Positions 36,498 to 48,429 of a stretch of DNA of 64,000 nucleotides are shown piece by piece. Each line of letters begins with the position of its first letter. Positions within the stretch are counted from its first letter, which is position 1. The stretch lies in NCBI GenBank assembly GCA_037074705.1, contig CM073591.1, positions 164,080,032-164,144,031 on the forward strand. Reading direction: 5' to 3'. Below the pieces are notes generated by a model. It was not told where the DNA came from. It did not search any database and saw only the letters and a program-made list of their open reading frames with translations. The position numbers and the translations under genes are program-made. Source of the DNA: Zhengitettix transpicula. Taxonomy: Eukaryota > Arthropoda > Insecta > Orthoptera > Tetrigidae.

Positions 36498-36783
36498 TTC
36501 GAAAATGGTTTATTTTTGTCATGTATTTTAATTCAATTTAAGTTACTAAAATATATGATAATTTGTATTTTAATATCATTAAATTATTAGTTTTAGCTTT
36601 AATGCCCGATGACGGTCGACGTAAGACTGAAACTTGTTGTACTTTTATTTAAAGTTATATAAATATTTTACTTTTATTGTTGTCCTTTACTACAACTTAA
36701 TTTCTTAACTATTTCGTTTCTTAGGAAAAAGTTACTCTTTAGAGATTGAAAGCAGTAATCTCATGATCACACATAATATTATT
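36498..36783 (+). repeat. R3 repeat, left arm, hammerhead-like motif
   Basis: About 285 bp, roughly nine of ten bases identical to the reverse complement of 43105-43390. It contains a hammerhead-like core at 36605-36642: CCGATGA, a stem-loop GGTC-loop-GACT, GAAA, a 2-bp stem III AC/GT closing UUGUU, and an A at the expected cleavage position. Deviations from CUGAUGA...GAAA are C for U at core position 4 and an extra C before stem II. Penelope-like retroelements are known to carry hammerhead ribozymes, so a fragment of such an element is possible. No reverse transcriptase or GIY-YIG coding is kept. Confidence 0.8.
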
Positions 36784-39230
36784 CATAATTCCAATCTTAG
36801 TAGACAAGGTACGTTTAATACACCATCTATCAGGTAATTATGAAACAAGGGGAACAGAAATTTTTCATACAAATGGTTAATTTAAAGATGGAACCAAATA
36901 TGACTAAGTTCGTCTTGGTCTATAATAAAGAAGTTTCACCAAGCAGAAGTAGTTTTATATAATATTCTTCCTCCAGATATAAAGAAAATAATAATTACAA
37001 CAACATTGTGAATCAGGGTATGAATATTTCATTGTAAATGATCATATACTCAGTACTCAGCATTGATAGTTCCTCCAATACTTAAAAATTTTTTTTTTTT
37101 CAAAAGTGTTGAAAGTTTTTTTTTGCAAAATATTATATTTATAAAGTTGCATAATATCTGTATAATTTTTCTGCTAGTTAATTTGTTTATTTTATCTAAG
37201 GCATGGAGCTAATAAAAATGTTATATAATTAAGAATTAACTTGTTTGCCGTTTTTTGGAAGTGTGTAGTTTCAGTTATTCTGTTCTATCTTTTTCAATTT
37301 TGTAGTTTAAAATTTATCGATTCTGGGATAATTGGTAGTATAAATAAATATTTATTTATCTTTATTTTACCGATATTTAAAGGATAAATATAATATGAAT
37401 TTTATGCAGTTTAGAATTATACTATTATTAATATTAATTTATGTTTTTAAGTTCCATTATAGTTATTTGATTGCATATTTAATCATTCAATTTATTAATT
37501 GATTTTTATATCGTATTCTTAGTTATGTTGTACAGCGAAACTTTGATTTCCGGTTTTGAGTTATTTAATTGTAAACTTCTAAATACTAAATAATTGTAGA
37601 TTAAAATAACATAGTTTCTAATAATTCATATAATGACGTATACTTCATCATCAGAGGACTAAACATATATAGGTCTACAACTTACGTAGTAATTAGTAAG
37701 AAACACAGAGCCACTTAAATAAGTTCCGATATGATGGAAGACGTGAAAGGATCAAGCTATTTGGACAGCTGGACTACCAAGAATTGACGAAGATTAGAAT
37801 TAATAAATACTACAACTACACCGGTAAAACTTTAGATCTTTAATAGTATATTAAGAAAGGCTGAAAGAGTTATTTTCAAGAATAGACATCAATATTAAAA
37901 CTATCACAATAAATTAACGACCCGTATAACATGCAAAATGACGTTTAAGAATTGTAGATATTTCTAATCAAAGGAACTGGCTAGAATATGAATTTAAAAA
38001 CAGGAATGTCAACCTTTTCAGCTTAAATTCGCAGCACTAGTTAATGAAGAATAAATTTATTTATTTCATAGATTTTAGCATGCCATTAATTTTACTTAAA
38101 GTATATTAAAAGTTTTCCTTTCTTCTGCCAATTTATTTTTTTAAAGCGCAAACAACCTCACTCATTTACAGATTAAAAGTTATTTTGGAACTTGTAGCCT
38201 AATAGCCGCTCTGAAAAGTTCAACTTTGTCACGCTTAAAATGCTAGCAGTGATAAAGAAAGGGGCTCGTAAACGAGTTGAGAGGATTTCATATGACAGCA
38301 GGAAGTGGACATTTTCAAGAGTACTCCTCAGAGGAGGCGCTCTTTTTAAGACCGGTACTACAGCGAGTATCCCCTTATCACTCGACGGTTGGCGACCCAG
38401 TAAAGGAAGGAATTCGGAAGATTGAGAGCTGACTGACTCTCAAAGAGATTCGATGGTAAAGGAATTTACCTGCAAAAGCGTATCGAAGGAAACTTCATTA
38501 ATAAATACCTGCAAGGAGAGCAAAGCTACAATCTCATTCGACGTGTTTAAGATCAGACTGCGATTAGTCGTCTTTTGATAGCAGCCAATAATGCATACCA
38601 ATCATCTGCAAATATGAAACTATGCTCACGGATAGTAAAAAATATTATAAGTGAATTAGTTTTCTTTTATGATCCACTATTATCTTCAGCATCCAAATAT
38701 CTACAAGAAAAATTAACGAACGATCTAAATATGGTGAACGTTTTTCATTCAGTAATTTTTTTATTTATGTTCTATTTATAAACACAGGCGGCTAAGTGAA
38801 CTACCACATGGTCAGATTATATTATTTATTCTGAATTAATACAAAAACTTAACCATTCTACTGATTTTCCTCGGTCGCGTTCTCACGGCGATTATTTATT
38901 AACAGCGGAAGTAGGCCTACAGCCTTAGCATTTGTCTATACTGTTTACGGAAACTAGAGAAAGCCCAGTTTACCCCATTACAAGTCAAAAGTTTTACTAC
39001 AATACCATATGTTTGGGTAAAGTTTTATGAAGTACTGGTCCATTGCTACGACTATTAACACTTTATTACAAAACATAACATTTGTCCAATACTCTTTCTC
39101 CAAGACCCTAGCTACTCGATTCAAAATTATTCAGTACAACTTTTCAGTATAAACATTCTCGAGGGTTGTTAGATTCATCTTTCAGTAATTTGTTATTTCT
39201 TATGTATGCCTGTTATTTCTTCATTTCAAA
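36784..39230. other. AT-rich stretch, no gene seen
   Basis: 38,230-38,470 is slightly GC-richer with a 61-codon open frame that I cannot assign. Otherwise featureless. Confidence 0.4.
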
Positions 39231-39287
39231 ACATCTTCTGCTTCTATCATAATATGTCGGGAAAGTGTTATAAATTTTCATACTCTA

Positions 39288-39710
39288 TTAACGAGGATTT
39301 TTGATAAGTCTGGTAGAAATGTAAAAAAAAATATTATTTCTCAACATAGTCTCTTTTCTTGGCTGTACACTTGGCCCATCACAAAAATAGGTTTTGTCAA
39401 ACTCTGCAAAATATTCCGTCACGGCCTGGATCACTGACTCATTTAATGAAAATTTCTTCCCGGCAAAGTTCAAGTTCGGGAACAGGAAAATCCTACTTTG
39501 TGCTACGTCTGGTGAATAGGGTTGATGAGAAACCAATTCGAATTCGAATTCGTACACTTTCACCATTGAGACTTCTGCTGCGTGCGCTGGCGCATTTTCC
39601 TGGTGAAAGAAAACTTCTTTGTGCGCCAATCTTGGTCGTTTCTCAGTCAGCACCCGTTTCCAACGATCCCACAGAGCAGCTTAATAGAGCTCTATTCCAA
39701 TAAATCTATG
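39288..39710 (-). pseudogene. mariner transposase relic (C-terminal half)
   Basis: A 121-codon minus-strand frame (39288-39653) matches the C-terminal half of Tc1/mariner transposases of the mariner group: KRPRLAHKEVFFHQENAPAH, YSPDVAQSRIFLFPNL, and VTEYFAEFDKTYFCDG. The catalytic DD34D triad is broken: Glu19 of the frame replaces the second Asp in the HQDNAPAH motif, and Arg54 replaces the third Asp in the PSDFFLF motif, with the family spacing of 34 residues intact. The frame starts at a GTG, so there is no true start; recognisable homology continues about 15 codons further upstream to an in-frame TAG. The N-terminal DNA-binding half and the terminal inverted repeats were not found. The protein cannot be an active transposase. 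Confidence 0.92.
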
Positions 39711-40171
39711 AATATTATATATCCTGAGAATCCAAAAAGACTTTTCTATCAGACATCCTAATTGACCATGTTTTAATCCACATGGACTTGAACTCTACAC
39801 ATTCCCGAGAATATTTTATACATTTCACGATTATAGTCTGAAAAACGTTTTCCACAAACTAGTTTTAATATTTAAAAGAACACAACGTCTGTAAGACAAT
39901 AGCGCAATAAATTAATCCCTTATAACAGACAATAATTGAAATAAGTCTTGAACAATAAAATTTAAAGAGTGTAGACGTTTCGATCAAATATTGTGATCTT
40001 GGTCAATACTGTATTTAGGCTGAGTATTGTTTAAAATTATTTTCTGTCCGTATTATATTTTAATTAATTAACTATAATGATTCAACTACAACTTGATCCA
40101 TCCGAATTTTAACCACCGAAACTATTTTAGTAAAATTGTGATAGATACGATACAGTCATAGATACCTATAT
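39711..40171. other. AT-rich stretch, no gene seen
   Basis: May contain unreadable mariner remains next to the relic. Confidence 0.4.
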
Positions 40172-40221
40172 ATTCAAATTTTATGTCCAAACAATTACTG
40201 GCCTAATTAATTGGCATTACA
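40172..40221 (-). mobile_element. R2 5'-end fragment, inverted
   Basis: 50 bp that are the near-exact reverse complement of the start of the element at 40907 (TGTAATGCCAATTAATTAGG, then CCAGTAATTGTTTGGAC). It stops abruptly at 40172 and abuts an AT tract on its 5' side. Confidence 0.85.
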
Positions 40222-40245
40222 ATATATACATATATATATATATAT

Positions 40246-40808
40246 TGTAATAATTCTTAATGATTGGCTTTTAAATGAAAAATTATAAACTTTAAAACAA
40301 ACAAAATTTTATTTAGCAATACTTGAAACAATTATACAATTTAAAATAAAAAGATCTCAATCTCTCAAGGGTCTCACTGGGTTTGATAATGGCAATAAAT
40401 CAAAATAATTAAAGAACACAGAAATTAGGTTTAAAAAGAAATGTTTACACTCGTCTAAACATAGACGAAATTTGCTTGTCGACGAACTTAAACTAAAAGA
40501 TGTATTCTACTTTAAACAATTTATTTATCACTAAGAAAAGAACGATATCTGACTTTATATTTTAATTCGGGTTATATATATGAATACCATGAAATTTTAA
40601 CTTACGGTTACTCAGGCAAATTTAGCTCGTTCGTACACACATACACTTTATATACAGGCCCTTTTAACACGCATTTTTCCGCTTCCAACAAAGAAACAAA
40701 AACTCTCTTTCATTGTTGCTGTTATGGGTGCGGTCCCGTTGTCAATAACGTTTCTCCAACAATTTAGATAATCAATTACAATTAATGCCTTAATTAATAG
40801 GCATTACA
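40246..40808 (-). mobile_element. R2 LTR-like element 2, no tail
   Basis: 563 bp on the minus strand between two AT tracts, starting TGTAATGCC (40808) and ending ATTATTACA (40246). It is collinear with other copies: a CAGCAACAATG block, GTCAGATATCGTTC (40541-40554), ATCAAACCCAGTGAGACCC (about 40371-40390). It ends at the body end and has no primer-binding-site-like tail. Shorter than its relatives, so internally deleted. Confidence 0.8.
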
Positions 40809-40834
40809 ATATATATATACATATATATATATAT

Positions 40835-40862
40835 TGTAATGCCAATTAATTAGGCCAGTAAT
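40835..40862 (+). mobile_element. R2 5'-end fragment
   Basis: 28 bp matching the start of the element at 40907 with one difference, then cut by another (AT)n tract. Confidence 0.8.
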
Positions 40863-40906
40863 ATATATATATACATATATATTTATATATATATATATAT
40901 ATATAT
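40863..40906. repeat. (AT)n tract at R2 insertion point
   Basis: Nearly pure AT repeat between the 28-bp R2 fragment and the full element. Confidence 0.95.
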
Positions 40907-41755
40907 TGTAATGCCAAGTAATTAGGCCAGTAATTGTTTGGACATAAAATTTGAATTGTTTGATAAATCCATTATAGCGGTCTGATCGAACAAAGCAACA
41001 ATGGAGAAGCGAGTTCGGCTGCTTTGTCGAAAAGTCGAATTGGCGTTTGCACGAAAGTCTGAATCAGTTTACGTCTACAGGAAAGGAGGCACATTATAAC
41101 AAATTTTTCACCAAGATACCTTGCAGTCTATTGCAAATCAATAAAAATAACAGTATAAGTCTACAAAGAATCTGCAAATCATCAATTCCAGTAATAAGGC
41201 AAATTCGAACAACTTTACACTGAGGGGAAGACGACATCCGATAGCTGACCAAGGAGAGGTTCATCCAAGGATCCGGAAATATGTCTGCGTTCTATTCGCC
41301 GGTGAGCGTGTAAATTCTGTGAGAACTAGAATCTGTGTAAATAACGATTTGCATTTATCGTGTTGTGTAGGGGAAACAAATAATGCTGGTACTAGACGGA
41401 CAATGTGTGAGTAACCAAATTTTAATTATAATAACTGTGAACATTAACTAAAGGGTAAAGTCAGATTTCGTTCCCTTTTAATTGTCAATCAAAGTTAATT
41501 TCTTTACTTTTAATTTCTTTCATTTTATCGACATATTGTTTAGGTAAATTTTAAATAAAACTTTAAAAAATAATTTTGTTAATAAGATTTTAAATCTTTT
41601 TTCTTGTGTTCATTTCAAACCCAGTAAAGGCCCTGAGAGAACCGATCTCAAATTTTGTTTGTAATTATCTTTTAACAAAACAAAATAAATATTTTTGTTT
41701 GTTAATTGTTCATAAGCTTTTCATTTATATTAACCCATCATATTTCATTATTACA
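40907..41755 (+). mobile_element. R2 LTR-like element 3, body
   Basis: 849-bp body from TGTAATGCC to CATTATTACA. Blocks shared with the other copies include ATTATAGCGGT, GAACAAAGCAACAATGGA (about 41,000), GTCAGATTTCGTT (about 41,460), CAAACCCAGTAAAGGCCCTG (about 41,617) and TTTTGTTTGTTAATTG. No coding sequence is present. TG...CA ends and AT-tract insertion fit an LTR from a Gypsy-type element. Confidence 0.75.
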
Positions 41756-41810
41756 TTAAATAGCTACCACAACGTGAACAATTAAATTATTAATCCATTT
41801 GTTTATTACA
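41756..41810 (+). repeat. R2 element 3, 3' tail unit (one copy)
   Basis: 55-bp unit, TTAAATAGCTACCACAACGT at the start and GTTTATTACA at the end, followed by (AT)n. Homologous to the tail at 2604-2666 but its primer-site-like stretch is more decayed. Confidence 0.6.
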
Positions 41811-43104
41811 ATATATATATATATATAAAATAAAATTAACAAACAATATTTTCAATTTGATTGATTATCCGAAAGTCCTCAATTACAATTTTTTGGTTTA
41901 CCTGAGATTTTAAAAATTTCTGTAACAAGCTAAAGTGAAAGTTTCGTTACTATGGGTCGTGATCATTAATTGAAATAATATTACTATGTTGTCAAGCAGT
42001 TTGTCACGTCCCACACTAACTGGATTCTTGCAAGGGAATACGCATTCCGCGAGCTGTGTTTTTCTCCTATTGCCTTGTTGCATAATTCATTGCAAACATT
42101 CTTTCTTTTTTCCATTTCTTTTACCGTACAATTCCGTTCGCAGAAATTTACAATTCAACGAATCTCCGCATCACAACTGTTACTACTTTTCGAACATTGT
42201 CACGTTTTACCTACATAGAATAAACAATATTACAAACTTAAACTTACAGCATTTAACTCAACGAGCAAGGACGAATCTGGACTATATGAAACTGATGATT
42301 CATTAGAACTGGTTCCAATAGACAGAAAAAAATATTCATTTAAACACTTTGTGAAAGGAAAACTTATTCTGATTAAAGGAAACTGTTTATAACAAATAAA
42401 TACCGCTTATTTTAATATTCATACAGAAATAAATCTATTTTTGTTTTCCTGAAATGAGGCATAAATTTATTTAAGTGATTAGATTAGTTTCTAGGGTTTG
42501 AAGTCATTGCATCAACGTGTGATTTCTCAAACTTTATTACAAATTCTTTAGTTCTGATTCATTGTAAAGTATCTCAGTATTATTTCATTTAGTACGAACA
42601 ATTATACAAAAATTAAGTTAAGTGCCGAATTGTTTTACAATCGACTTGTCTTAAAAAAGGACTCAAGTACTGTAAATAAAATAGCTATGTTAAAAGACAC
42701 AACATAATTATGCAAAAATCATTTAGAACTTTTATTCAATGCTTCACATGAGTAGGTTTGTTCCTTTAATAAATGATATTCTAATGCCAATTTTAAACAT
42801 TCTTCAGCTACTTACAGCTTGCCCATTAATCGTAAAAAGGGGATTTTTTTTTCATATCTAAACTTTGTCACGTCATGCGATGGGCCATATCTTTTGTCAA
42901 TATAATACTGTAAATACTTGGGCCTGCACACAGGGTGTGGTGATCATAACGAACGGTCTAATAAACCGATTCATATCATGCTTATAGCGACCGGGTAGAG
43001 ATGACATTCCTCGTATCCCTCCCCCGTACGTTTACAGAGGTATTATATTCTCATTACAACCGATAACCGTACGCGCCCAATAAATTTATTGAGTGAATTA
43101 CATA
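41811..43104. other. AT tract, then no recognised gene
   Basis: Starts with a short (AT)n run. A 106-codon frame at 41986-42306 shows no domain I recognise. Confidence 0.4.
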
Positions 43105-43390
43105 AATCATATTATGTGTGATCATGAGATTACTGCTTTCAATCTCTAAAGAGTAACTTTTTCCTAAGTAACGAAATGGTTAAGAAATAAGTTGTAGAAA
43201 TGGACAACCATCGAAGTAAAATATTTATATAACTTTAAATAAAAGTACAAAATGTTTCGGTCTTACGTCGACCGTCATCGGGCATTAAAGCTAAAACTAA
43301 TAATTTAATGATATTAAAATACAAATTATCATATATTTTAGTAACTTAAATTGAAATAAAATGCATGACAAAAATAAACCATTTTCGAAA
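43105..43390 (-). repeat. R3 repeat, right arm (inverted)
   Basis: Reverse complement of the 36.5-kb arm. The hammerhead-like stem II is perfect here (GGTC / GACC around GACGTAA), where the left arm has a G-T wobble, and stem III can form 3 bp (ACA / UGU). Confidence 0.85.
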
Positions 43391-43555
43391 AGAAGACTTA
43401 TTTCGAACTAGAGTTTCATTAATCCCTGATTATGAGATAGTAAATATAGTTGTAGAACCTGTGTCGTTTTTAACATTCAATTAATGTATGACATCCTTAA
43501 AGTACAGCATTTCATAAAAAATCTGATATTTTTTTTAAAAAAAGTGACAATTCTT
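43391..43555. other. AT-rich spacer
   Basis: Nothing recognisable. Confidence 0.5.
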
Positions 43556-43985
43556 CTGAGGGTAATCCAAGTGGTGGTAAGTCTTCTTCAATAGAATAGG
43601 ATGGAATTTGAAAGGGTGGATGCGTAAGGGTAGAGCAAGGTATGCAAGGGTTAACTTTGTCTGTGGGGCTATTTTTTAATGATCCTACCCAGCATTGGCC
43701 TAAAACTGAGTCAGGAGAACCCTAAAAACCTACATCAGGTAGGTCTGGCGGTTGGTACTCGTCCCACGCCCTTCTAATAACGCAGTTTGGGGTTTGCTGT
43801 GGTGACGCAGCATTCCCTACTCCATGCCTCGAGCAGTTCAGGAGGTAGCTGGCCAACTGTTCTAATATAAACAGCGATTGACTCTTACCGTATACCTAAG
43901 GTCTGCGACCCCGGAACATAAACCTCTCAAAACAGGACGAGGTGCCTCGGCTTGCAGGAACATTATTTCAAAAAACTAGACGAAG
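43556..43985 (-). repeat. R1 repeat, copy F
   Basis: Diverged but near-complete copy, from the CTGAGGGTAATCCA block to the GTGCCTCGGCTTGCAGGAAC block; head missing. More substitutions than C, D or E, suggesting it is older. Confidence 0.85.
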
Positions 43986-43997
43986 AATAAGGGTAAA

Positions 43998-44133
43998 ACA
44001 CATAGTGGAAACTCCCCTCTTATAGAGTAGGAAAGGAACGGAAAATGGGGGATGCTGAAAGGTAAAGGAAGGCAGCCAAGGGTTAACTAGGCCCCCGGGC
44101 TATAGTCTAAGGACCCTATCAGGCAATTCACCT
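43998..44133 (-). repeat. R1 repeat, copy G (tail-side fragment)
   Basis: Only the tail-side third is kept, from the GGAAACTCCCCTCTTATAG block to the CCCTATCAGGCAATTCACC block. Lies between copies F and H, all in the same orientation. Confidence 0.8.
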
Positions 44134-44145
44134 AAACATTTTTTA

Positions 44146-44635
44146 TAGGGTAACATGAGGCTAATCCACATGGTGACAACTCCCCTTTAATAGCATAGGA
44201 AGGAATTTGAAAGGGGGCTGCGGAAGGAACAGAGGAAGGTAGCCAAGGGTAAAGTAGGGCCCCCGGGCTACAGTTTACGGATCCTAAACCGGTATTCGCC
44301 TACAGCACATACCCAAGAAAACCTGCATCAGGTAGGTCGGGCAAGGGTACTTGTCCCACGCCCTTCCGATCGCGGAAGAGGAGTATTATGGGGGAACATA
44401 GCATTCCCTTCTCCGTGCCTTGACCAGTTTAGGAGATAGCTGGCTGACTGTTCCAATGGGAACAGGAACTCTGACCGTATGCCCAAGGTCTGTGACTCCG
44501 GAACATACACCTCTCAAAACTGGCCGAGGTACCTCGGCTTGTGGGAACATTAGTTCAGAAACGGAGAGAGGAAAAAGCATCCCTAAAGGTATCCACCTCC
44601 GTCTCTCCTAAAAGGTTCTACCTGCGAGAGAACAT
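44146..44635 (-). repeat. R1 repeat, copy H (near full length)
   Basis: Runs from a T-run tail (44139-44145) through all central blocks to GGTTCTACCTGCGAGAGAAC, the first arm of the head hairpin. It has several small deletions; the antisense shared frame is partly broken. Confidence 0.88.
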
Positions 44636-47257
44636 CCATCATAGACCCGTTTACGCCTAAAATAATAACTATCTATATATAAAATATGTAAAAATTGTTC
44701 CAACTAATAGTGAGATTGTTGTCTATAATGTGTTCAGAAATAATAAATTTAGTTAATAATTTTTTATGGATAAGTGCAACTAGTAATAACTATTTTATTT
44801 TATTTTATTTAATAACTGAATTTAAAATTAACCAGTTCTATTTTAATAATAATATTATTATAATTATTTGTATATTATTATCATATAACATGTCGCAAAA
44901 ATAAAGTACTGTTCTGTTCTCAGAAGATCCACTACCGAGCAGAGAGCGAATAACTACTTGCCGTCAAGACCGATAAAACCCGTGGACCAGCAAATCCTGC
45001 ACTGAGAAGTTGCAACAACTGCAGAAAGCATCCGACTCTAGCGGACATCATAACCATATACGATTCAGTGTCGGACAGTAGTGTAGGACTTCCATTAACA
45101 AGTAGTTCGTCACGAGCTTTAAAAATGGTGATCGGGATGACATCTGTCAAATCCTTTTAAAACCGTGACGTGCGCGAAAAACCCTGTTTCGTAAAGGGTC
45201 CTTTATTGGTGCCCTTATTTAGTGTGAAGATTATACTAGCCGGAATAATTGACTAGTAATATTTTATTTATCTGTTATATTATATCATTCCAAAATAATT
45301 AGTAATCCATTTCTGTTCATTACATTTCAGAGTCAAAATGATAATTAACAAACCCCAAAATACTACATAACAAACAATTTCTGTTAACAAGGTTTTGGAA
45401 ACAACATTTTTTTAATTTGGATAACTATGTAATTCAGAACTTGTATCTAAATAGTTATGAACCAATAATAACGTTGGCATCTGGATTATTAGCATGAAAT
45501 ATAAATATCTATTAAAATTTAATAGCTAGTATATATTCCATAAAGTGAAAATTTGCACGTTATACAACATAATCTGTCTGTATAACAGCCCCAAGGGACA
45601 ATTTGAGAGAGATGCCCTTGAGCAGGTTGTTTGCGGACAGAACGACTTATGAGTTTTCCAGACCAATATTCGCCAAAGAGGTTGGAAATCCTTACAGCGA
45701 GAAGTTGTGAGCAAAATTCAGTAGCGTGAACTGATTAGCAATGATTTTCTTTCACTGTTGACGTAAGGAAGTAATTTGTAAATATAAACAATAATTAAAA
45801 TTTACTTATATTGGCTTTTAAAAACATTGTTTGATTTTGGATTTCTTAATCATAAGAAAAAATACTCCTTTATAATTCGCTGCTGTTCGTCAACTTCGTC
45901 GTCACTTTGTTGACCCTGAATACCCTATTAAATTTTACCTTAGATACTTTTAACGGTGAAAAAGAAACTTAATTTGAGTATTTTCTCAAATAGGCACATG
46001 TCGACCGACCGGTTTTTTAATTGTTATGTACAAATGTTAGAGAATAATAAATATCATACAGAAGTCTATTTACTTATTTGACTATTATTAGAGGATTATC
46101 TATTAGTGTTAGTTAAGCGATATTTTAATGGGATTATGAGCAAAATTTGGTATTGAAAAATTCAAGCTCTTGAGTAATTTGGTCCATACGTGTCATCAGA
46201 AAGAAAACACCATTTGTTAATACACGACCACAGTCGGAACAAAAACACTTTTTGTAGTGACAGGAATAGGGACGAGGGGAAGTTGCCTCATATTTTAGAA
46301 ATCTCGTTGACGCTACTTCAATTGTAAAGGATGAGAAAATTCTTGGTGTGATGTGTCTACAGCAATGTGTAATAAACTATTAAATCATGCCTCGATACAT
46401 AATTTTCTGAAGCGTGTGTGATGTTTTGTTATCAGAAATCTGTTTTTATTGGTGTGCATATCGGTTTGACGCAGGCGTTCCCCTGAATTTAATAGCTAAC
46501 TCGTCCTCGCAACCTTGAATGTGCTCTTTGAATTCGCTATGTGCTACCAGGAATCAGTGCGGTACCCGTACCATTGTAGCCCCTACATCATGGATATAGT
46601 GCATTATCCTGTCGCCTACGGTAGCGTGTGAAAATCACAGGCGAGCGCCTGATACGGTCGATTGCCATTAGACAATAGCGAAAGGATACCGCTGATAATC
46701 TCAATGTTACTGCTCCTAAATGTGTCCGGTAGTGGATTAGGTGAAGCGCACGGTGGAACACGTATGATTTATTAGCGTACACATTGTATTCCAGGAAAAA
46801 AATGTTCCATCTACACAAGAGAGGCCCTTGACGTTCACTTGAACAAAAGATCATAGGTCATAATCGTGACGTTGGTATATTGAATTTTCAGGAACCAGAA
46901 TGCTGTGGATGATATATAAAAAGTTATGGGACTCCATATTTAGGGTCGTCTCTGACTGTATCACTACTGCAATCATTCTGGTTTGACTAACTTTCCTCAC
47001 ACGTCTCTCATCAAGACAGAACTGCTCGCGGCTCAAACAAGTTTATAATTGGCTTTACTCACTTATGGCTCAAATTTATTGTATTGCTTCTTCGTCTCAC
47101 ACATGTCATAAAAATAGTAAATAATTTTAGTTGGCACAGACAGATGTAATTTCCTTCCGTAACTTTCCAGTGACACAAAAGCAACGAAACACACTTGTGT
47201 CAACAATAATCAACTGGTTTTAAGCGGTACCTAGGCGTTAAATATTATTGTCAATGT
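44636..47257. other. No recognised gene
   Basis: Two GC-richer patches (44,930-45,200 and 46,480-47,040) carry short open frames of 61-88 codons without recognisable domains. They could be decayed exons or transposon pieces. Confidence 0.35.
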
Positions 47258-47393
47258 ATTGCGCAATAATTGATATTGCACAATATTATTGACCGTCTGT
47301 AGATCATATTGAAAGATTGTACAATCAAAAAGAGCTAGCTATTTATTGCATAATAGGAAAATATTATATCTTCTGTGGGTAAGATTGCGCAAT
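47258..47393. promoter_or_regulatory. Cluster of four C/EBP-like palindromes
   Basis: ATTGCGCAAT, the perfect C/EBP-type bZIP palindrome, occurs at 47258-47267 and 47384-47393, with one-mismatch versions ATTGCACAAT (47275-47284) and ATTGCATAAT (47345-47354) between them. Clustering suggests an enhancer or a small internal duplication. Function is inferred only. Confidence 0.4.
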
Positions 47394-48429
47394 AATGGTT
47401 AAATTCTGCCTCAGCAGTCACTCAATCAACAATGTACTACTGTGAGGAGGTCCATTAAACAATTCACAATTTACTTAATTATATAGCTACAAATAAAACA
47501 CGAAGATAGGAAATTTATTTCAGAATGTATAGATCTGTATCAGCGTTTACTATATTTGTGGAATATTAAAAACAATGAGAATATTAATAGAATTTAAAAA
47601 ATGAACAATACGAGCGTTTGCTTGTAAATATAGAGAGAAGTATCCAGATTCTGATAAGTTGCGTACTAACTTTAGAAAATAATTGAAGCGGATGAAGGAT
47701 TCTGAAAAAGGGTGCTGGAGAAGTGACGTAATAGAACCAACATTATGGTATTTTGAAGAAATAAAGTTGTTAATAAGCCAGGAAAACCATGTCCGAAACA
47801 AAATACCATTCAGATAGACGATGACAAATTATTGTGTCATCACTACAATGTTTACAGGAATGTAGTGATCTAAAAACTTAAAAAAAAATAATATCAGTAA
47901 AATTTCAGCGACATATTGCTGTCTCTGTCGAAGTATTATTTTTATATGAGTTAGGGAGACGTTGAAAACGTTTTTACCATTACAATGAAAATTAACATTT
48001 TACTACCTATCTAATAAACATTTTTGCGTTTAATTTACGCAGCGGAGTTTTCCTGTATCATTCACCATTCAGACCTCAGATGTAACGCGGGTTGCATTAT
48101 GGTGTAAGAGCGCTGTAGCGAAAGGATTATACATATATTCAATATGCTACTATTATAATATTGTAACCTTGTAATACACAACACAATTTGCTCACTCTAC
48201 ACCAAGAAGAAGTAAATTTAATAAAAAAAACTCTTCGAATTAGCAACTATTTTATCCCACAAATAATAATAAGAATAATTACAAAATTTGAAACATTTTC
48301 ACTAATCAATGTTCGTTTCCAAGAGGGATATCATTATAGCAATAATTATTAATTAGATATTAATTGTCATATAGATTTATTAAATTGACTTATTATTTTG
48401 TATAATACCGTATACTCATGAGAAATTTA
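47394..48429. other. AT-rich stretch, no gene seen
   Basis: Nothing recognisable. Confidence 0.5.

Noticed and set aside
46588..47036. Two minus-strand frames overlapping by 4 bases, as in a translationally coupled operon
   Set aside because: The genome looks eukaryotic, neither frame has a known domain, and short overlaps occur by chance.
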